Shown here in pieces: positions 29,821-33,934 of a stretch of DNA of 33,934 nucleotides. The translations under genes were made by a program, and so were the position numbers. Below the pieces are notes generated by a model, which was not told the origin of the DNA, did no database searches, and saw only the letters and a program-made list of their open reading frames with translations. Within the stretch, counting starts at the first letter, position 1, and every line of letters begins with the position of its first letter. This DNA is from Defluviicoccus sp. (GTDB taxonomy: Bacteria > Pseudomonadota > Alphaproteobacteria > MPNO01), in assembly GCA_022823775.1 (NCBI GenBank), contig JAJEHI010000081.1, positions 1 through 33,934 on the forward strand, read 5' to 3'.

Positions 29821-31203
29821 CTACGCCTCGGCGAGACGGGCGACGAACCGTTCGTACCAGGACTCGACGCTGTTCGACCTCAGGACCTGCATCGACCTCT
29901 CCCAACGCTCCCGCCGTTCCTCCAGCGGCATCTTCAGGGCGGTCTGGATGGCGCCGGCGACGCCCTCCACGTCGTAGGGGTTCACGATCAGCGAATCCGG
30001 GAGGTACCGGGCCGCGCCCGCGAAGCGCGAGAGCACCAGGACTCCCGGATCGTCGGGCGGCTGGGAAGCGAGATACTCCATCGCGACGAGGTTCATGCCG
30101 TCCCTGAGCGGCGTGACCAGGCCGACCCGCGCGAGACGCAGGAAACCGAACAGGGTGCGCCGGCTGAAGCTCTTGTTCAGATAGCGGATCGGCACCCAGT
30201 CGACGTCCGCCATCTCGCCGTTCACGTGTCCGGCGAGCGTTTCGAGCGTTCGGCGGGTCTCGGAATACTCGGCGATGCCGCCGCGGGTGGGCGGCGCGAT
30301 CTGCATCAGCGAGACGCGGTTGTGGTGCTCGGGGCAGGTCCGCAACAGATGCGCGAAGGCATCGAAGCGCTGCGGCAGGCCCTTGGAATAGTCGAGCCGG
30401 TCGACGCCGACGATCAGCCGGCGGCCGGCGAGGCTCACCTTGAGGCGCTCCACCTCGCGGATGCCCGCGGTGTTGGCCGCGCTGCGCTCGACATGGGCAG
30501 TGTCGATCCCTATGGGGTGGGACTCGACCCTGAACGTGCGTTGGAACGCCCGAACCGTCGCTCCGCCCCCGGTTTCCCGCACGCGGGCGTCGGCCTCGAC
30601 GATGAGATAGCGGCAGAAATGCCCGCGGTCCGTCTCCGTCTGGAAGCCGACGAGATCGAACGAGGAAAGACCACGCATCAGCTCGTCGTGCACCGGCAGG
30701 GTCGCCAGCAGCTCCCGGGGCGGCAGGGGGGTGTGGAGGAAGAAGCCCATCCGGTTCGGGAGGCCGAGCCGCCGCAATTCCTCGGCGAGGGGAATCAGGT
30801 GGTAATCGTGGGCCCAGACCATGTCGTCGGGGCGCAGCAGGCCAGCCAGCTTGCGGGCGAACTCCTCGTTGACGCGCCGATAGCCGGCGTAATTTCCGCG
30901 GTCGAAGTTGACCAGATCGACGCGGTAATGGAACAGCGGCCAGAGCGTCGCGTTGGCGAAGCCGTTGTAATACTCCTCGTGGTCCCGTTCGCCGAGATCC
31001 ACGGTGGCGCGGGCAAGCCGTCCGCTCTCGGTCAGCTCCACGGTCTCGCCGGGAACGTCGACGACCTTGCCGCTCCAGCCGAACCAGATACCCCCGGAAC
31101 GCCTCAGCGCGGCAAGCACGGCGACGGCCAGACCGCCCGCGGCGGCCCGTCCTTCGTCGATCGGCGCGACCCGGTTCGAAACGACGACGATGCGATCGGT
31201 CAT
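29821..31203 (-). CDS. otsA: Trehalose-6-phosphate synthase
   Basis: The 460-residue GT20 enzyme shows the OtsA hallmarks: MTDRIVVVSNRVAPIDEGRA with AGGLAVAVLAAL (sugar-nucleotide loop), GIWFGWSG, MVWAHDYHLIPL, VDRLDYSKGLPQRFDAF (phosphate-binding Arg and Lys), TPLRDGMNLVAMEYL, and VLSRFAGAARYL. The start is ATG at 31203, where OtsA proteins normally begin; the frame stays open to 31269 without conserved residues. The ribosome-binding site is weak. It condenses a nucleotide-activated glucose with glucose-6-phosphate, feeding OtsB in trehalose synthesis for osmotic or desiccation protection. It is followed 3' by the hairpin repeat and otsB in the opposite direction. Confidence 0.94.
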   Translation of the reverse strand: MTDRIVVVSNRVAPIDEGRAAAGGLAVAVLAALRRSGGIWFGWSGKVVDVPGETVELTESGRLARATVDLGERDHEEYYNGFANATLWPLFHYRVDLVNFDRGNYAGYRRVNEEFARKLAGLLRPDDMVWAHDYHLIPLAEELRRLGLPNRMGFFLHTPLPPRELLATLPVHDELMRGLSSFDLVGFQTETDRGHFCRYLIVEADARVRETGGGATVRAFQRTFRVESHPIGIDTAHVERSAANTAGIREVERLKVSLAGRRLIVGVDRLDYSKGLPQRFDAFAHLLRTCPEHHNRVSLMQIAPPTRGGIAEYSETRRTLETLAGHVNGEMADVDWVPIRYLNKSFSRRTLFGFLRLARVGLVTPLRDGMNLVAMEYLASQPPDDPGVLVLSRFAGAARYLPDSLIVNPYDVEGVAGAIQTALKMPLEERRERWERSMQVLRSNSVESWYERFVARLAEA

Positions 31204-31530
31204 GCGGTCCGCTGAGTCCGGTGGATGGGATAAATCGGGATGCTGCGCTTCCCCCGTTATCAGGGCCAATAATTGGGGGATTATAGACTAGAGTAACATC
31301 GACCCCGATCAGGCATCTTCGTCGATCTCCACCAGAACCTGTCGGAGTACGGCGCGCCGTCGCTTTCGGGGGGTGTCGATCCGCATGTCTTCTCGAGTTC
31401 CGCCTTTCTCGGCTGGTAGGCGGACGGCTTGAGCCGGACGACCGACGTCGCTCTTGCCTGACCCTTCGTACGCTTTCGTCGATCAATCCATACCGTGCTA
31501 GGCTCCTACGTCTTCAACTGGAGACGCGCC
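31204..31530. other. 327-bp divergent intergenic region between otsA and the secreted-protein gene
   Basis: No gene is convincing here. A perfect TATAAT lies on the minus strand at 31285-31280, about 77 nt before the otsA ATG, and is a good -10 candidate without a clear -35. No EcfG-type stress promoter (GGAAC, 16-17 nt, CGTT) was found on either strand. The right half (31300-31500) has a slightly lower GC content and no clear structure. Confidence 0.5.
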
Positions 31531-32154
31531 ATGAACAAGCTCTGTTTGGCGATGATCATCGTCCTCTGCACCGGCGCCGCCGCAGCGGAATCGATCCATG
31601 AACGAGCCTGTGCCGGCCCGCCGGACGAGGCGGCCTGGCACATCTCGAACCTCTATGATTGCGAGTCCCGCACCATCTACATCCCCTATCACCTATGGAC
31701 GGGAATGGCTTGGGACGGTCGCAAGGACAGCCCCTGTATGCACAAGGCATACAACAATTTCCTGGTGAACAACCGGAGCGAGACCGTCATCAGAGGCCCC
31801 GAGACATGGACCCACCCGAAGACCGGCGAGACGCTGCAAATCTGGGTCCGCGAGAAGGTGCGCGGGCACAAGGTCCAGTATTTCGTCTGCCATGAGCGCG
31901 GCATCGGCCGGGTCTACGACAGCCGCAGGGAGCGGTTCGCTCGCGTCGGCCGATGCAAGTTCCCGGCCGGGCATGGATGGAAGGTCGGCGAGCGTCGGGA
32001 ATGCCGATCGACAGCGATCGAGATCACCCAGGTCGACCTCGACAACGATGGGCTTCTGGCGGGGCTGGAGTTCAAGTATTTCAGCCGCGGGCGCCTCGAT
32101 CACGTCTACCGATACGTCCCCCAGCAGGGGATGACGAACGCTTGGAAGCAATGA
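31531..32154 (+). CDS. Secreted six-cysteine protein with an EF-hand-like calcium loop, unknown function
   Basis: The 207-residue protein has a signal peptide (MNKLCLAMIIVLCTGAAAAE, cleavage near residue 19) and six cysteines in the mature chain (27, 44, 69, 120, 142, 158), enough for three disulfides. Residues 169-180 read DLDNDGLLAGLE, matching the 12-residue EF-hand loop with Asp at 1, 3 and 5, Gly at 6, hydrophobic at 8 and Glu at 12. The rest is rich in aromatic and basic residues. ATG at 31531 has GGAG 7 nt upstream; an upstream GTG at 31495 is also in frame but does not improve the signal peptide. I do not recognise the family. It lies between otsA and GH15 and is likely periplasmic or extracellular. 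Confidence 0.72.
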   Translation: MNKLCLAMIIVLCTGAAAAESIHERACAGPPDEAAWHISNLYDCESRTIYIPYHLWTGMAWDGRKDSPCMHKAYNNFLVNNRSETVIRGPETWTHPKTGETLQIWVREKVRGHKVQYFVCHERGIGRVYDSRRERFARVGRCKFPAGHGWKVGERRECRSTAIEITQVDLDNDGLLAGLEFKYFSRGRLDHVYRYVPQQGMTNAWKQ

Positions 32155-32266
32155 TCGAACGAATTGACGGGATTGCGAGTGGATTCGGACGTGCCGCCAA
32201 ATCGGAACCGCGGCCCTTGCAAGATCGTCATCGCGGGGAAAAGGTCGTCCCGGGCGTCGAATTCGA

Positions 32267-33934
32267 TCAGAACGCGTCCTCCCACGGGCGGGAGAGCCGC
32301 ATCGCCGAGGTGATCAGGCCGACCATGCTGTAGGTCTGCGGGAAATTGCCCCAGAGCTCCCCGGTCCTGGTGTCGAGGTCCTCCGACAAGAGCCCCATCG
32401 GGTTGCGCGAGGCGAGCATGTTCTCGAACAGCCGGCGTGCCTCCTCCCGCTGGCCGCACGCCGCGAGCGCGTCGATGTACCAGAATGTGCAGATGTTGAA
32501 CGCGTTCTCGGGCGCGCCGAAATCGTCGGTCTCGACATAGCGGAACACGTGGTCGCCGCGGCGCAGCTCGCGCCCGACCGCGGCGACGGTGCCGATGAAG
32601 CGCGGCTCCAGCGGGTCGCAATACGAAACCTCGTGCATCAGCAGCAATGCCGCGTCGATCTCGCTGCCGCCGAAGGCGCTGACATAGCTCTGCTTTTCCT
32701 CGTTCCAGGCCTCGCGCTCGATGGTTTCCCGGATGTTGTCGGCGCGCGCCTGCCACAGCCAGGCGCGATTCTCGAGCCCGAGACGGTGGGCGATGCGCGA
32801 CAGCCGGTCGCAGGCCGCCCAGCACATCAGGACCGAAAACGTGTGGACGCGCTCGGTCCCGCGAAGCTCCCAGATTCCCGCGTCGGGCGTGTCGAAGAAC
32901 CGCGCCGCCGCCTGGCCGACCCGTTCGAGGACGCGGAACAGGTCCTCGTCCCCCCGCAAATCGAGCCGCTCGTCGAAGAACGCCTGCGCGCAGGCGAGGA
33001 TCACGGTGCCGTAAACGTCGTTCTGGGTCTGGACATAGGCCTTGTTGCCGGCCCGCACCGGCCCGTGATCGCGATAGCCCCGGAGGGTGTCGATTTCGCG
33101 CTCGACAATTTCGGTCTCCATCTGAATGCCGAACACCGGTTGCAGCGTGCCGTCCAGGGTCGCGGCGACGATGTTGAGGATGTAGTTGAGATACTCCTCC
33201 ATCGTCCGGGTGATGCCGAGGCGGTTCAACGCGCGGATGACGAAATAGGCGTCGCGCAGCCAGCAGAACCGGTAATCCCAGTTGCGCGCGGTTCCGTCGG
33301 CCTCGGGGATCGAGGTGGTGATGGCGGCCACCACCGCGCCGGTCTCCTCGACTTCGCACAATTTCAGGGTGATGGCCGCGCGGATCACCGCGTCCTGCCA
33401 CTCGAAGGGCAGCGCTATGTAGCGCACCCATTCCCGCCAGTAATCCTCGGTCCGCTCGAGGAACTCGCGGGAGAGCTCGGCGATGTCCCGCTCGATGGAG
33501 TCGTCCGGGCCGAGGATGAGGTCGAGCGGGCGGTTGAGCAGGAACGGCGTTTCCTCCAGCACGAAGGACACCGGCGCGTTGGTGGTGAGCCGCATGACAT
33601 GATCGGGCAGCACGTAGCGCAGGTGGTTGCTGCCGCGCGTCACCTCCGGCCGCACCGCCCCGTAATTGCCCGCCGGGCGCAGCCTGATGCGGATCTGCGG
33701 GCTGCCGGAGACCGGGATCAGCCGGCGCACCAGGGTCAGCGGCCGGGCGAGGCGGCCGTGCCGCTTGAAGCGCGGCGCGAAGTCCTGGATCTTCAGCGCC
33801 TGGCCGGACCTGCCGCGCAACACGGTCTCGACGATCGCGGTGTTCGGCAAGTAGCGCTGCTCGCTCGATTCGAAATCGTCGATCTCGACCTCGTAGAAGC
33901 CGATCGGCTCGGTCGGCCGCAGCAGGTCGCAAAA
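32267..33934 (-). CDS. Glycoside hydrolase family 15 protein (glucoamylase/trehalase-like), start cut by window edge
   Basis: The open frame runs leftward from the edge for 555 codons, so the N-terminus is missing. The visible part has ARNWDYRFCWLRDAYFVIRA and GIWELRGTERVHTFSVLMCW, the latter with the general-acid Glu region of GH15. GELWGNFPQTYSMVGLITSA lies near the C-terminus in the region of the second catalytic Glu. The N-terminal beta-sandwich typical of bacterial GH15 is also present (TEPIGFYEVEIDDF near the edge). A TTG at 33850 could be taken as a start but lies inside conserved sequence, so it is not the start. Family activities include glucoamylase, dextranase and trehalase; next to otsA and otsB, turnover of trehalose or a storage glucan is the best guess. 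Confidence 0.9.
   Translation of the reverse strand, partial: FCDLLRPTEPIGFYEVEIDDFESSEQRYLPNTAIVETVLRGRSGQALKIQDFAPRFKRHGRLARPLTLVRRLIPVSGSPQIRIRLRPAGNYGAVRPEVTRGSNHLRYVLPDHVMRLTTNAPVSFVLEETPFLLNRPLDLILGPDDSIERDIAELSREFLERTEDYWREWVRYIALPFEWQDAVIRAAITLKLCEVEETGAVVAAITTSIPEADGTARNWDYRFCWLRDAYFVIRALNRLGITRTMEEYLNYILNIVAATLDGTLQPVFGIQMETEIVEREIDTLRGYRDHGPVRAGNKAYVQTQNDVYGTVILACAQAFFDERLDLRGDEDLFRVLERVGQAAARFFDTPDAGIWELRGTERVHTFSVLMCWAACDRLSRIAHRLGLENRAWLWQARADNIRETIEREAWNEEKQSYVSAFGGSEIDAALLLMHEVSYCDPLEPRFIGTVAAVGRELRRGDHVFRYVETDDFGAPENAFNICTFWYIDALAACGQREEARRLFENMLASRNPMGLLSEDLDTRTGELWGNFPQTYSMVGLITSAMRLSRPWEDAF

Noticed and set aside
31204..31530. EcfG stress promoter before otsA
   Set aside because: No GGAAC and CGTT pair with 16-17 nt spacing was found on either strand.
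1..33934. CRISPR array, prophage or insertion sequence
   Set aside because: No regularly spaced direct repeats, integrase, transposase or phage structural genes were seen; the only repeats are short palindromic intergenic elements.

Overview
The window is high-GC DNA from a bacterium, most likely an alphaproteobacterium. This is inferred from gene content (a TRAP permease with fused DctQ and DctM parts, DUF1194 and CCDC90/DUF1640-type proteins, luciferase-like oxidoreductases, a UbiD decarboxylase) and from two families of palindromic intergenic repeats typical of that class. No rRNA, tRNA, CRISPR array, transposase or integrase was seen. The order or genus cannot be fixed from the sequence alone.

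Layout. 0-1 kb: a leftward gene cut by the edge, divergent from a Cro/CI-type regulator with an S24 peptidase-like C-terminus; a near-ideal operator lies between them. 1-5.1 kb: a glutathione-transferase-like protein and a TRAP transporter (fused permease plus substrate-binding protein), all leftward. 5.2-9.2 kb: a rightward catabolic run of FAD monooxygenase, VOC-fold protein, amidase and an ABC permease translationally coupled to the amidase. 9.2-10 kb: three overlapping, tandemly duplicated small genes for membrane-anchored coiled-coil proteins. 10.2-13.5 kb: VOC protein, UbiD-type decarboxylase and acyl-CoA synthetase, plausibly acting on aromatic or unsaturated acids. 13.6-14.3 kb: a RelE/HigB-type toxin-antitoxin pair. 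14.3-17.6 kb: a MetE-like protein with putative zinc ligands, then an alpha/beta hydrolase coupled to a luciferase-like flavin oxidoreductase.

17.6-19.1 kb is a small accessory-looking patch. It holds a two-gene overlapping cassette (small Cas2/VapD-like protein plus single-span coiled-coil protein) and two diverged CCDC90/DUF1640-type copies. 19.1-21.2 kb: a DUF3891 protein divergent from a second luciferase-like oxidoreductase. 21.2-25.9 kb: a complete Liv/HAA-type ABC importer operon (binding protein, two permeases, two ATPases). 26-28.1 kb: a THI5/NMT1-like binding protein without a signal peptide and a ketopantoate-reductase-family enzyme. 28.1-33.9 kb: a trehalose region with a DUF1194 secreted protein, otsB, otsA facing otsB, a secreted six-cysteine protein with one EF-hand-like loop, and a GH15 hydrolase running off the right edge.

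Taken together the window looks like a scavenging and catabolic region: uptake of organic acids and amides, oxidation, amide cleavage, decarboxylation and CoA activation, with an osmoprotection locus at its right end. The least-explained parts are the small coiled-coil membrane proteins at 9.2-10 kb and 17.6-19.1 kb, and the secreted EF-hand-like protein beside otsA.
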